This document shows, one piece after another, positions 53,771 to 62,210 of a stretch of DNA of 64,000 bases. The position numbers were made by a program, and so were the translations under genes. Each line of letters opens with the position of its first letter. Position 1 is the stretch's first letter. Source of the DNA: Arminella tubonensis. GTDB lineage: Bacteria > Pseudomonadota > Alphaproteobacteria > Rhizobiales > Rhizobiaceae. The stretch covers positions 215,472-279,471 of the forward strand of contig NZ_PCDP01000040.1 of assembly GCF_003240585.1 (NCBI RefSeq). The letters run 5' to 3'. The notes beneath the pieces were generated by a model. The model was not told the DNA's origin and searched no databases. It was given only the letters and a program-made list of their open reading frames with translations.

Positions 53771-54897
53771 GCGATACCTTCCAGTTCAATTTAAAGAAGA
53801 CGAATGGCGGGGCGCGTCTCGGCGAAGTCTCGATGCCGCGCGGGACGATCCGCACGCCGGCCTTCATGCCGGTCGGCACTGTCGGCACCGTCAAGGCCAT
53901 GTATCTCGACCAGGTCAGGGATTCCGGCGCCGATATCATTCTCGGCAATACCTATCACCTCATGCTGCGCCCAGGTCCCGAGCGCGTCGCCCGTCTCGGC
54001 GGCCTGCATGAACTGATCCGCTGGCCCTGGCCTATCCTTACGGATTCAGGCGGTTTCCAGGTCATGTCTCTCTCCGGACTGCGCAAGCTTGACGAGAGGG
54101 GTGTGACCTTCAAGTCGCATGTCGACGGCAGCCTGCATCACATGTCGCCGGAGCGCTCCATCGAAATCCAGGGGATGCTCGATTCCGATATCCAGATGCA
54201 GCTCGATGAGTGCATAGCGCTTCCGGCAGAGCCGAAGGAAATCGAACGCGCCATGGAAATGTCATTGCGCTGGGCAGAGCGTTGCAAGGTTGCCTTCGGC
54301 ACACAGCCCGGCAAGGCCATGTTCGGCATCGTCCAGGGCGGCGATATTCCGGAGCTTCGCATTCGCTCCGCAGAGGCTTTGACGCAGCTCGATCTCAAAG
54401 GATATGCCGTTGGCGGCCTGGCTGTCGGCGAGCCGCAGGGCGTCATGCTGGAAATGCTCGAAATCACGCTTCCAGCCCTGCCGACGGAGCGCCCGCGCTA
54501 CCTGATGGGCGTCGGCACGCCGGACGATATATTGAAGTCTGTCGCGCGCGGCATCGATATGTTCGATTGCGTCATGCCGACCCGTTCAGGCCGCCATGGT
54601 CTGGCCTTTACCCGCCGTGGCAAGGTGAATATCCGCAATGCCCGTCATGCGGAGGACATGCGGCCGTTGGACGAGCAATCAAACTGCCCGGCCTCGCGCG
54701 ATTACTCCCGCGCCTATCTGCATCACCTCGTCCGCTCCAACGAAGCGCTCGGTGGCATGCTGCTGTCCTGGCACAATCTGGCCTACTACCAGGAATTGAT
54801 GCTGGGCATCCGCAAATCAATCGACGAAGGTCGCTTTGCGGATTTCATGGCGGAAACGCAGGAGACATGGGCGAGGGGCGACATCGAAGCGGTCTGA
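53767..54897 (+). CDS. tgt: tRNA-guanine transglycosylase
   Basis: This 376-residue TIM-barrel protein has the catalytic region DSGGFQVMSLSGLRK, the second Asp motif MFDCVMPTRSGRHG and the C-terminal SRAYLHHLVRSNEALG helix. It swaps guanine 34 for preQ1 in tRNAs with GUN anticodons, after which QueA acts. The zinc site is unusual: the CxCxxC-x25-H of the family reads S305-x-C307-x2-S310 with His336, so two of three cysteines are serines. See the findings. It is coupled to queA. Confidence 0.96.
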   Translation: MSDTFQFNLKKTNGGARLGEVSMPRGTIRTPAFMPVGTVGTVKAMYLDQVRDSGADIILGNTYHLMLRPGPERVARLGGLHELIRWPWPILTDSGGFQVMSLSGLRKLDERGVTFKSHVDGSLHHMSPERSIEIQGMLDSDIQMQLDECIALPAEPKEIERAMEMSLRWAERCKVAFGTQPGKAMFGIVQGGDIPELRIRSAEALTQLDLKGYAVGGLAVGEPQGVMLEMLEITLPALPTERPRYLMGVGTPDDILKSVARGIDMFDCVMPTRSGRHGLAFTRRGKVNIRNARHAEDMRPLDEQSNCPASRDYSRAYLHHLVRSNEALGGMLLSWHNLAYYQELMLGIRKSIDEGRFADFMAETQETWARGDIEAV

Positions 54898-54912
54898 TAC
54901 CGGCGAGAGGCG

Positions 54913-55341
54913 TCAGATGCCCTGGCTCGCCGTATTCGGCACGATCTGCACGCCGTTGATCTTGTAGCTGCCGTCGGGCTGGCGGGTAACCTGGTAGATC
55001 GCCGACCAATCCTTGCCGTCGCTGCCGGTGATCAGCACCTCCTGGTAGATCGTCGCGCCATCATCGACGGATTTGCTGCGCCCGAAGGCGTAGTTGCCCG
55101 GATGATAGACCGGCTCGTAGCTCTTCTTCACCATCGCGAAGAAGGCGTCCTTGTCGGGAAACATCGCCTTGATGCCGGGTGCCGCAAAGGAATATGCAGC
55201 GGCGGCGTCATCATGCAGAAACGCCTGGATTTGCTGCTGGATCATCGCCTGCGTAGTCCGCAAGGCATCCGCCGCCCGAGCCGGCAGTACCGGCGCGAGC
55301 GAGGCAAGACAGAAGATGATGGCAGCAGAAAAAGCGCGCAT
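54913..55341 (-). CDS. DUF4864 family secreted protein
   Basis: This 142-residue protein has a signal peptide (MRAFSAAIIFCLASLAPVLP, cut near ARA). A small alpha+beta domain follows, with the segment IQQQIQAFLHDDAAAAYSFA and the strand-rich C-terminal half DWSAIYQVTRQPDGSYKING of DUF4864 proteins. The function is unknown; the fold is likely related to cystatin/NTF2-type small domains. AGGAGG lies before the ATG at 55341, which decides against the longer frame to 55434. It converges on tgt. Confidence 0.83.
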   Translation of the reverse strand: MRAFSAAIIFCLASLAPVLPARAADALRTTQAMIQQQIQAFLHDDAAAAYSFAAPGIKAMFPDKDAFFAMVKKSYEPVYHPGNYAFGRSKSVDDGATIYQEVLITGSDGKDWSAIYQVTRQPDGSYKINGVQIVPNTASQGI

Positions 55342-55408
55342 GAAACGACCTCCTGAGATATGCGGAAAGGATAGCGCGCTTTTTGCCTTTGGGAAGATTA
55401 GTGCTTGC

Positions 55409-56674
55409 TTATTGCCAACGTCGGAACAGGGCACTGGCGTTTACGCCACCGAAGCCGAAGCCATTTGAAATGGCATATTCCATAGCCATCGGCCGCGCCT
55501 CGGGCCCAACCAGATCGATACCTTCCGCAGCCGGATCGGGCTCCGCCAAATTGCGGCTCGGCGGTGCGATCTGATCGCGGAGAGCCATGATGGTGAACAC
55601 CGCTTCCAGTCCGCCGGCGGCACCGAGCAGATGACCAGTTGCAGACTTCGTGGCGCTGACGGCAATAGCACGCTCGCGCCCGAACACTGTCTTGATCGCC
55701 TCCATCTCACCCCGATCGCCGACCGGCGTCGATGTGGCATGGGCGTTGAGATGCTGCACCTGGCTTGGTGAAATCCCCGCCTGCGCAAGCGCCGCCTGCA
55801 TCGCCCGGCGAGCGCCGTCTCCATCTTCGGGACCGGCCGTCATATGGTAGGCGTCGGCGGCCGTGCCGTAGCCGACCAGTTCGGCAAGCGGCGTCGCGCC
55901 ACGGGCTAGCGCATGCTCCAGGGTTTCGATGACAAGCATGCCGGCGCCTTCGCCCATGACGAAGCCGTCGCGCGCCGCGTCGAACGGGCGGGAGGCTTCT
56001 TCAGGGTGATTGCTGAAGCCTGTCGAAAGCGCGCGCGCAGCGGCAAAGCCGCCGAGGCTGACTTTGTCGATGCACGCCTCGGCCCCACCGCAGATCGCGA
56101 CATCCGCCTCGCCGGAACGGATCAGCCGTGCCGCGTCGCCGATGGCCTGGATGCTCGCCGCGCAAGCCGTCACCGGCGCCCCAAGCGGACCTTTGTAGCC
56201 ATAACGTATGCTGACCTGCCCGGCGGCGAGATTAACAAGGAAGGACGGCACGATAAACGGCGAGAGCCTGCGCGCACCGCGCGTCTCGACGGTTCGCACC
56301 GCATCGGCAATTGCAGGGAAGCCGCCTATGCCGGACGCAATAACGGTCGCCGTTCTTTCCAGGTCGCGAACATCGGTCGGCGCCCATCCCGATTGATTGA
56401 TCGCTTCCTCGGCGGCTGCCATCGCAAAGAGGATAAAGCGGTCCATCTTCTTCTGGTCCTTCAACGGAACGTACCGGTCGACATCAAAACCGGCTTCCGC
56501 GTCTTCTGCGATATCCGGCACGAGGCCGCCGACTTTTGCCGCAAGTTCACCGACGACCTCTTCTGGCAGCAACCGCAAACCGGATCGTCCTTCGATCAAC
56601 CTCTTCCAGGCCGCGTCAACGCCGACGCCGAGAGGCGATACCACGCCCATACCGGTAACCACTATGCGTTCCAT
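55409..56674 (-). CDS. 3-oxoacyl-ACP synthase, FabF-like
   Basis: This 421-residue thiolase-fold enzyme has the full triad: Cys171 (VTACAAS), His312 (NAHATSTPVGD) and His348, plus Lys343 (ATKSATGHLLG). It condenses acyl-ACP with malonyl-ACP. The usual rhizobial fabF neighbours (fabD, fabG, acpP, fabZ) are absent, so this is an isolated extra synthase. It lies downstream of an HxlR regulator gene on the same strand (17 bases apart), so the regulator and synthase are probably co-transcribed; role in primary fatty acids or in a special lipid is not settled. Confidence 0.9.
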   Translation of the reverse strand: MERIVVTGMGVVSPLGVGVDAAWKRLIEGRSGLRLLPEEVVGELAAKVGGLVPDIAEDAEAGFDVDRYVPLKDQKKMDRFILFAMAAAEEAINQSGWAPTDVRDLERTATVIASGIGGFPAIADAVRTVETRGARRLSPFIVPSFLVNLAAGQVSIRYGYKGPLGAPVTACAASIQAIGDAARLIRSGEADVAICGGAEACIDKVSLGGFAAARALSTGFSNHPEEASRPFDAARDGFVMGEGAGMLVIETLEHALARGATPLAELVGYGTAADAYHMTAGPEDGDGARRAMQAALAQAGISPSQVQHLNAHATSTPVGDRGEMEAIKTVFGRERAIAVSATKSATGHLLGAAGGLEAVFTIMALRDQIAPPSRNLAEPDPAAEGIDLVGPEARPMAMEYAISNGFGFGGVNASALFRRWQ

Positions 56675-56691
56675 CTCATGCTCCTTTGCGA

Positions 56692-57198
56692 TCAGGCATC
56701 GATGCCCAGATACCAGGCCCGCATGCGCGCGATCCGTTCGCGCACAGCTTCGTCAGCGGCGGGGCCGGCCAATATCGTTGTGTTGTCAGGTGTCAGCTGT
56801 TCACCGGTCACGGCGTCCGTTACGGCGACCTTGCGCTCGGCGCCGGAACTGGCGTCACCCAACAGCATGGCAACTTCGTCCGTCGGGATATGCCTCAGTC
56901 CCCAATAGAACAGCGACATGAGAACGGGAAAGAAATCGCGACCCTTGGCGGTCAACACATATTCGTAGCGCGGAGGGCGCTCCTGATAGCATCGGCGCTC
57001 GAAAAGCCCCTCGCTCGTCAGGTGTTTCAGCCGCCGCGTCAGGATATTGGGCGCAACACCAAGGCTCTTCTGAAATTCATCGAACCGCGACAGCCCTTGG
57101 AAGGCGTCCCGAAGTATCAGGATGCTCCACCAGTCGCCGACGCTTTCAAGAGCGCGAGCAGCGGGGCAGTCGTAAGTTCTGAAGCTGGTTCGTTGCAT
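56692..57198 (-). CDS. HxlR-family transcriptional regulator
   Basis: This 168-residue protein has a winged helix-turn-helix with the N-terminal family cysteine in TYDCPAARALESVGDWW (residue 11) and the recognition region GVAPNILTRRLKHLTSEGL. HxlR regulators often sense quinones, aldehydes or hypochlorite through that cysteine. A palindrome at 57214-57242 overlaps its promoter region, so it probably represses itself and the downstream FabF-like gene. A domain of about 60 extra residues at the C-terminus is longer than in minimal members. Confidence 0.92.
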   Translation of the reverse strand: MQRTSFRTYDCPAARALESVGDWWSILILRDAFQGLSRFDEFQKSLGVAPNILTRRLKHLTSEGLFERRCYQERPPRYEYVLTAKGRDFFPVLMSLFYWGLRHIPTDEVAMLLGDASSGAERKVAVTDAVTGEQLTPDNTTILAGPAADEAVRERIARMRAWYLGIDA

Positions 57199-57213
57199 GA
57201 TCCACGAGTAGCA

Positions 57214-57242
57214 CTAGTTACTAGCATTATGCAAGTAACTAG
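57214..57242. promoter_or_regulatory. Putative HxlR operator
   Basis: CTAGTTACT (57214-57222) and AGTAACTAG (57234-57242) are exact inverted arms around an 11-base centre. The palindrome lies 15 bases before the HxlR start codon, typical for autorepression. The AT-rich DNA at 57280-57320 may hold the promoter of the divergent or neighbouring transcription. Confidence 0.75.
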
Positions 57243-57363
57243 CCGAAAGTCGAGACACCGCCGGCTTCACGGTCCTGCGTCACTTAAATAAATTTTGATA
57301 ATCAATATATTACGACATGTAGCGGATGTATCGCATTAGGAAATGCGACGCAGCGCGATGCGC

Positions 57364-59268
57364 CTATGTCCTGGATTCGGAGGGCGAGGTGACGTCCAGC
57401 TCAACATCAGGAATATCGTCGAAAGACGAGTAGTTGAGATTATAGAGCTTTGAATAGAGCTTGCCGTTTGCCATTAGCGCCGCATGGTTGCCGCTCTCGA
57501 CCACCTGGCCGTTCTGCAGCACGATGATGCGATCGGCCTCGCGAATGGTGGCGAGCCGATGGGCGATGACGAGGCCGGTGCGATTTTCCAGCAGTTTCAC
57601 CAGCGCCTTCTGGATGAGCATTTCGGTATAGCTGTCGATATTGGCCGTAGCTTCGTCGAGCACCAGGATTTTCGCATCGGCGACAAGCGCTCGGGCAAAA
57701 CTGACCAGCTGGCGCTGGCCGATCGACAGTCCGCCTCCGCGCTCCCCGAGAACGGTCTCGTAACCCTCGGAAAGCCGCATGATGAATTCGTGCGCACCGA
57801 CCGCCTTGGCAGCGTCGATGACGTCTTCTCGTGTCGCGCTCGCCTTGTTGTAGCGGATATTTTCGATGACGGTTCCGGTGAAGAGAAACGGCTCCTGAAG
57901 CACCATGGCGATCTGTCGGCCAAGCGAGTCCTGCGTCAGGCTACGCACGTCATGGCCGCCGACGAGCACCTGGCCGTGCTGGACGTCATAGAACCGGTGG
58001 ATGAGGGCCATCGAACTCGACTTGCCCGAGCCGGTCGGACCGATGAGCGCAACCGTCTCGCCGGGATTGACCCGGAAGCTGACATTCTTCAGCACCGGAT
58101 GCTCAGGATTGTAGCCGAAGATCACGTCACGAAACTCGACCGAACCGTCCATCTCCGATGTCAGGACCTTGGCATCAGGTGCATCCTGGACATCGATCGG
58201 GACGTCCAGCACGTCGGTCAGTCGCTGGCCGGACGCCATGGCGCGCTGCATCACCGAATATTGCATTGTCAGGGAGCGGATAGGGTCGAAGAAGCGCTGG
58301 ATATAGAACAGGAATGCCACCATCACGCCGACGTCGAGCCTCTGGTCGAGAACCCGGGATCCGCCAACGACGATGACAACCGCCATTGCGAGGCCCGTAA
58401 GAGTATCGACGATCGGCACCATCACCTGCGCATATTTCGCGGCCGTCAGATGGGCTTTCAGATTAGCGTGCGCCTTGTCGTCAAACAGCGTGAAGTTGAC
58501 GCCTTGCCGATCCATGCCCTGCACGGCCCGCACCCCATGAATTGCCTCGGCGAGCGCACCGCTGGTGATGGAATTGGTTTCGTGCGCTGCCATGAACGCC
58601 GTGCGCGCCCGCGGCAACCAAAACAGGCGGACGACAAACAGGATCGGCATGACCGAGAGCGTCAGCAGGCCGAGCCGGACGTCAAGCCAAAGCATGACGA
58701 CGATGATGCCGAACAACAGCGCGATGTCGCCGACTGACAGTACCGACGTTTCGAGGAACTCCTGCATCGAATTGACGTCACCCTGAAGCCGCGACATCAA
58801 TCGGCCGACCTCTGTTCTGTCCATGAACGACAGGGAGACACGCTGCAGATGGGTAAACATCGCCTTGCGGATGTCGAATAGCACTTCCTCGGCGACATTG
58901 CCGACGACCGTCTCCTGAACGTAGCTGGCACCGTAATTGACAAGGATGGCTATGCCGAAGCCGACGATTGCAAAGGTGAGGGCAGAGTGGTCAATCCCGC
59001 CAGGCGCCATGCCGTGGTCGATGGCATAGCGGATCAGCAGCGGAATGACGATTTGCGAGGCGGTAAATAACAGCACGGCGACGACGGCGATATACATCTT
59101 CCGCCGATATGGACGCACGAACTGCCATATGCGCCTGACGACGTTGGTGTCGAACACCTTGCCGAATATTTCCTCCTCGACCCGATGCGACCCCACGACA
59201 GCGCGGGGAGGGCGGCGCCCATCCTCACGCACGTCGTTGCGCTCGGTCTCGATCTCCTCAGCCATCAC
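57364..59268 (-). CDS. ABC exporter subunit A (membrane domain-ATPase half transporter)
   Basis: This 634-residue half transporter has six membrane helices (residues 50-350) and an ATPase domain with Walker A GPTGSGKSS, signature LSIGQRQLVSFARAL and Walker B ILVLDEATANID with an intact Glu. The signature reads LSIGQ rather than LSGGQ, matching the degenerate site of its partner. It overlaps the partner gene by four bases (ATGA), and both lie on the minus strand downstream of nothing obvious. The substrate (drug, lipid or peptide) is unknown. Confidence 0.9.
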   Translation of the reverse strand: MMAEEIETERNDVREDGRRPPRAVVGSHRVEEEIFGKVFDTNVVRRIWQFVRPYRRKMYIAVVAVLLFTASQIVIPLLIRYAIDHGMAPGGIDHSALTFAIVGFGIAILVNYGASYVQETVVGNVAEEVLFDIRKAMFTHLQRVSLSFMDRTEVGRLMSRLQGDVNSMQEFLETSVLSVGDIALLFGIIVVMLWLDVRLGLLTLSVMPILFVVRLFWLPRARTAFMAAHETNSITSGALAEAIHGVRAVQGMDRQGVNFTLFDDKAHANLKAHLTAAKYAQVMVPIVDTLTGLAMAVVIVVGGSRVLDQRLDVGVMVAFLFYIQRFFDPIRSLTMQYSVMQRAMASGQRLTDVLDVPIDVQDAPDAKVLTSEMDGSVEFRDVIFGYNPEHPVLKNVSFRVNPGETVALIGPTGSGKSSSMALIHRFYDVQHGQVLVGGHDVRSLTQDSLGRQIAMVLQEPFLFTGTVIENIRYNKASATREDVIDAAKAVGAHEFIMRLSEGYETVLGERGGGLSIGQRQLVSFARALVADAKILVLDEATANIDSYTEMLIQKALVKLLENRTGLVIAHRLATIREADRIIVLQNGQVVESGNHAALMANGKLYSKLYNLNYSSFDDIPDVELDVTSPSESRT

Positions 59269-61133
59269 CGAGCCTCCCGCCTTGTCACCGGAACTTCATC
59301 GCCCGGCCTCACCTGCAGATCGTAGAGCGCCTTGTATCGCCCGCCGGCGGCGAGCAGCGCCTCATGCGTTCCGCGCTCGACGATCTCACCATTCTCGACG
59401 AACAATATCTGGTCCGCATGCATCAACGAACTCAGGCGATGAGCGACGACGATAGTCACGCGATCCCTGGCATAGCGCCGCATGGCACTGCGGATACGCT
59501 GCTCGGTAGCGGCATCGATGGCGGCGGTGGAATCGTCGAAGATCATCACCGCCGGCTTCAACATCAGCGTACGGGCAATCGAAAGCCGCTGTCGCTGGCC
59601 GCCGGATAGCGAGACGCCGCGCTCGCCGACAACAGTGGTGTAGCCCATCGGCAGACCGAGGACGTAGTTGTGAAGTTGGGCCGATTCAGCCGCCCGCTCG
59701 ATCCTGGGTTCCTTGGCCCATGGGTCGCCGTAGGCGATATTGTTCTCGATGGTGGTGGTGAACAGGAACGAGTCCTGCTGCACAACCGCCACCGCGTGGC
59801 GCAGCGACTTTACCGTCGCCTCGCTGATATCCTGTCCATCGATGGTAATCCGGCCTGACGTTACGTCGTAGAAGCGCGGAATGAGGTGAGCGATGGTGGA
59901 TTTGCCGCTACCGGGCGGACCGACGATGCCTATCGTCTCGCCACGCCGGGCCTCGAAGCTTATACGTTTCAGCACCAAGCGATCTTCAGCGCTTGGGTAG
60001 GCAAAATTCACGTTCTCGAAGCGCAATGTTCCTTCGGATACTTTAAGGGGCTTCGCGCCCGGCGCGTCCTTGATTGCGATGTCGAGATCGAGCAGCCCAA
60101 ACAGTCGCGACCCACAGGTAGAGGCCCGCGCGAAGGCATTGACCATCAGACCAAGCTGCCGCACCGGCATCTGCAGGATTGTCATGAAGGTGAGGAAGGA
60201 GGCGAGGGTGCCCACGGTAATCTGGCCGGCGATCACCTTGTTGCCGCCGACCCAGAGAACAAGACCCATGGCCGCGAAAAAGGAGAGGTTCATCGCACTG
60301 GTATTGATGACGCGGATACCCACACGCCGGTGCGAAAGCTCAAGCGCGCTGTGCGATGCCTTCTCGAATTTCAGGATCTCATAGGCCTGGGCAGCAAAAG
60401 CCCGCACGACGCGGATGCCGCCAAGATTCTCCTCCATGACGCGGGTCAGCACGGAAAGCCGTTCCTGAAGTTCGAGCCAGGTCGCGCGCAGCCGCAACTG
60501 CGTCACGGAGGACCGCCATGCGACGAATGGCACGAAACTAAGCGCCAGCAAGCCGAGCACGACGTCGGTCGACAGGAGCATGTAGGCGCCAATGCCGATC
60601 AGTATCGTCAGCAGTATCATCCGCACCAGGGCCGTCGAGAAATACATCCGCACACCTTCAAGATCGAGAAGGCCGATGGTGATGAGATCGCCCGAATGGA
60701 TACCGTCATGGAAGCTGAAACTGAGCTGTTGGATCTTTTCATAGCAGGCGAGGCGCAGTTCGTAGCCCATGTGGTGGCCGACGGACTCGCTGAAATAGTT
60801 CTGCACCATCGTGAAGAGACCGCGCAGGACACTGACGACGAGAAGCAGAAGCGCCGTCATCCAAAGCGCATTCTCTGCCGCCAGACCTGCCACTCCGCCG
60901 CCAAATGCAGTCTGCGTCTGGTCGACGGCGCGGCCCAGCATGCGCGGGATCATCAACTGCAACGTTGCAGCTACCAGAGTTGACCCTATCGCCAGACTGG
61001 TCTGCCAGGGATGCCGCCATGTCATGTGGGTAATGCGCACAATGGTGGAAAGGCCTCGGCCCCAGCCTGCCGCCGTCACATGCGCCAACGAAGCGGATTG
61101 CCTCGCTGCGTTTCTGGATGAATCGCTGCTCAC
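59265..61133 (-). CDS. ABC exporter subunit B (membrane domain-ATPase half transporter)
   Basis: This half transporter has six membrane helices and an ATPase domain with Walker A GPPGSGKST, signature LSGGQRQRLSIARTL and Walker B VMIFDDSTAAID, where Asp replaces the catalytic Glu. Together with subunit A this gives a heterodimer with one working and one degenerate ATP site. The start is uncertain. The frame is open to ATG 61235, but I prefer GTG at 61133 (VSSDSSRNAARQ); 622 residues follow. The next possible Met is residue 71 of the long form. Confidence 0.87.
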   Translation of the reverse strand: MSSDSSRNAARQSASLAHVTAAGWGRGLSTIVRITHMTWRHPWQTSLAIGSTLVAATLQLMIPRMLGRAVDQTQTAFGGGVAGLAAENALWMTALLLLVVSVLRGLFTMVQNYFSESVGHHMGYELRLACYEKIQQLSFSFHDGIHSGDLITIGLLDLEGVRMYFSTALVRMILLTILIGIGAYMLLSTDVVLGLLALSFVPFVAWRSSVTQLRLRATWLELQERLSVLTRVMEENLGGIRVVRAFAAQAYEILKFEKASHSALELSHRRVGIRVINTSAMNLSFFAAMGLVLWVGGNKVIAGQITVGTLASFLTFMTILQMPVRQLGLMVNAFARASTCGSRLFGLLDLDIAIKDAPGAKPLKVSEGTLRFENVNFAYPSAEDRLVLKRISFEARRGETIGIVGPPGSGKSTIAHLIPRFYDVTSGRITIDGQDISEATVKSLRHAVAVVQQDSFLFTTTIENNIAYGDPWAKEPRIERAAESAQLHNYVLGLPMGYTTVVGERGVSLSGGQRQRLSIARTLMLKPAVMIFDDSTAAIDAATEQRIRSAMRRYARDRVTIVVAHRLSSLMHADQILFVENGEIVERGTHEALLAAGGRYKALYDLQVRPGDEVPVTRREAR

Positions 61134-61380
61134 GGTAATTTTCCAAGCGATATTTGAACGAGGCAGGCCCGGAGACCGGGTCGGATCGCGAGAGAATAGG
61201 GTGTTCGATGAAGTTCGCCGATTCCGTCCCGGCATTCAAGAGTCCAATTTGTCTAAAGTTCGTGAGCGAACACGGATAAGCCCAAGGAGTTGCGATTGCC
61301 GTCCTCAAATATCAGGCCTGTCACAAAGCTAAGATGATCGCTTGGTAGCTAGAGCTATCGCTTTACCAAAAGGAGCTCAC

Positions 61381-62079
61381 ATGCGTCATCTCTCCCCATT
61401 ATTGGCCCTCGTTCTGGTCGTCGGTCTGGCCTCACCGACTTTTGCCGACGGTGCAAAGCCGTTCGCCGATGCCAAGGAGATCGATCTTACGACACTGCTG
61501 CCGCCACCGCCGGCAAACGACTCGGCTCAAATGAAAAGCGAGTTGGCCGAAATCCTGACGCTCCAGGTAACTCGCACGCCCGAAATGGCTGCTCGCGCCG
61601 TCGCCGATGCCGAAGAAGATGTCTGGCGCTTCTCGGACGTCATCGACAGTCCGAAATTCACCAAGGAAAACCTTCCAAAATTTTCCGCATTTTTCGATCG
61701 GATCGTTGAAACCGAAGGTGCCGTCGTCGATCCCGCCAAGGATGTATGGAAACGGCCGCGGCCGCACCTTTATAGTGATCTGGTAAAGCCGATCGTCCCG
61801 CTGTCGAAATCCGGCTCCTATCCTTCAGGGCACACGACCCTCGGAACGCTGATGGGTATCGTTCTTTCGAACATGCTGCCGGAAAAGAAAGCGCCCATCA
61901 TGACGCGCGCCTGGGAATACGGTCACAATCGCATCGTCGGTGGAATACATTACGCCACCGATATCGAGGCAGGGCGCATCTCAGGCACCGTCATCGCACA
62001 AACCATCATGACCCACGATGACTACAAGGCCGAGTACGAAGCGGCCAAGACAGAACTGCGGAGCGCGCTCGGTCTCTAG
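61381..62079 (+). CDS. PAP2-type acid phosphatase (class A non-specific type)
   Basis: This 232-residue secreted protein has a signal peptide (about residues 1-22, ending TFAD). It carries the three PAP2 superfamily motifs: KDVWKRPRP, SYPSGHTTLG and NRIVGGIHYATD, as in bacterial class A non-specific acid phosphatases such as PhoC or PhoN. It releases phosphate from many monoesters in the periplasm. AAAAGGAG about 7 bases before the ATG at 61381 settles the start. It is a single gene. Confidence 0.92.
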   Translation: MRHLSPLLALVLVVGLASPTFADGAKPFADAKEIDLTTLLPPPPANDSAQMKSELAEILTLQVTRTPEMAARAVADAEEDVWRFSDVIDSPKFTKENLPKFSAFFDRIVETEGAVVDPAKDVWKRPRPHLYSDLVKPIVPLSKSGSYPSGHTTLGTLMGIVLSNMLPEKKAPIMTRAWEYGHNRIVGGIHYATDIEAGRISGTVIAQTIMTHDDYKAEYEAAKTELRSALGL

Positions 62080-62109
62080 GTCAATCTTGGGATAGCATCG
62101 GGAGAATTC

Positions 62110-62137
62110 GAAGACCGCGGGGCATCCTGCGGTCTTC
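62110..62137 (+). terminator. Hairpin after the acid phosphatase gene
   Basis: GAAGACCGC (62110-62118) and GCGGTCTTC (62129-62137) form a perfect 9-bp stem with a 10-base loop. The T-run after it is weak (AGGTTT). Confidence 0.6.
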
Positions 62138-62210
62138 AGGTTTCAGCTGGGGTATTGCCATTGGGAGGGAGTGTTGTATCTGAAAATCGAACCCACCCAA
62201 CGCCAAATAA

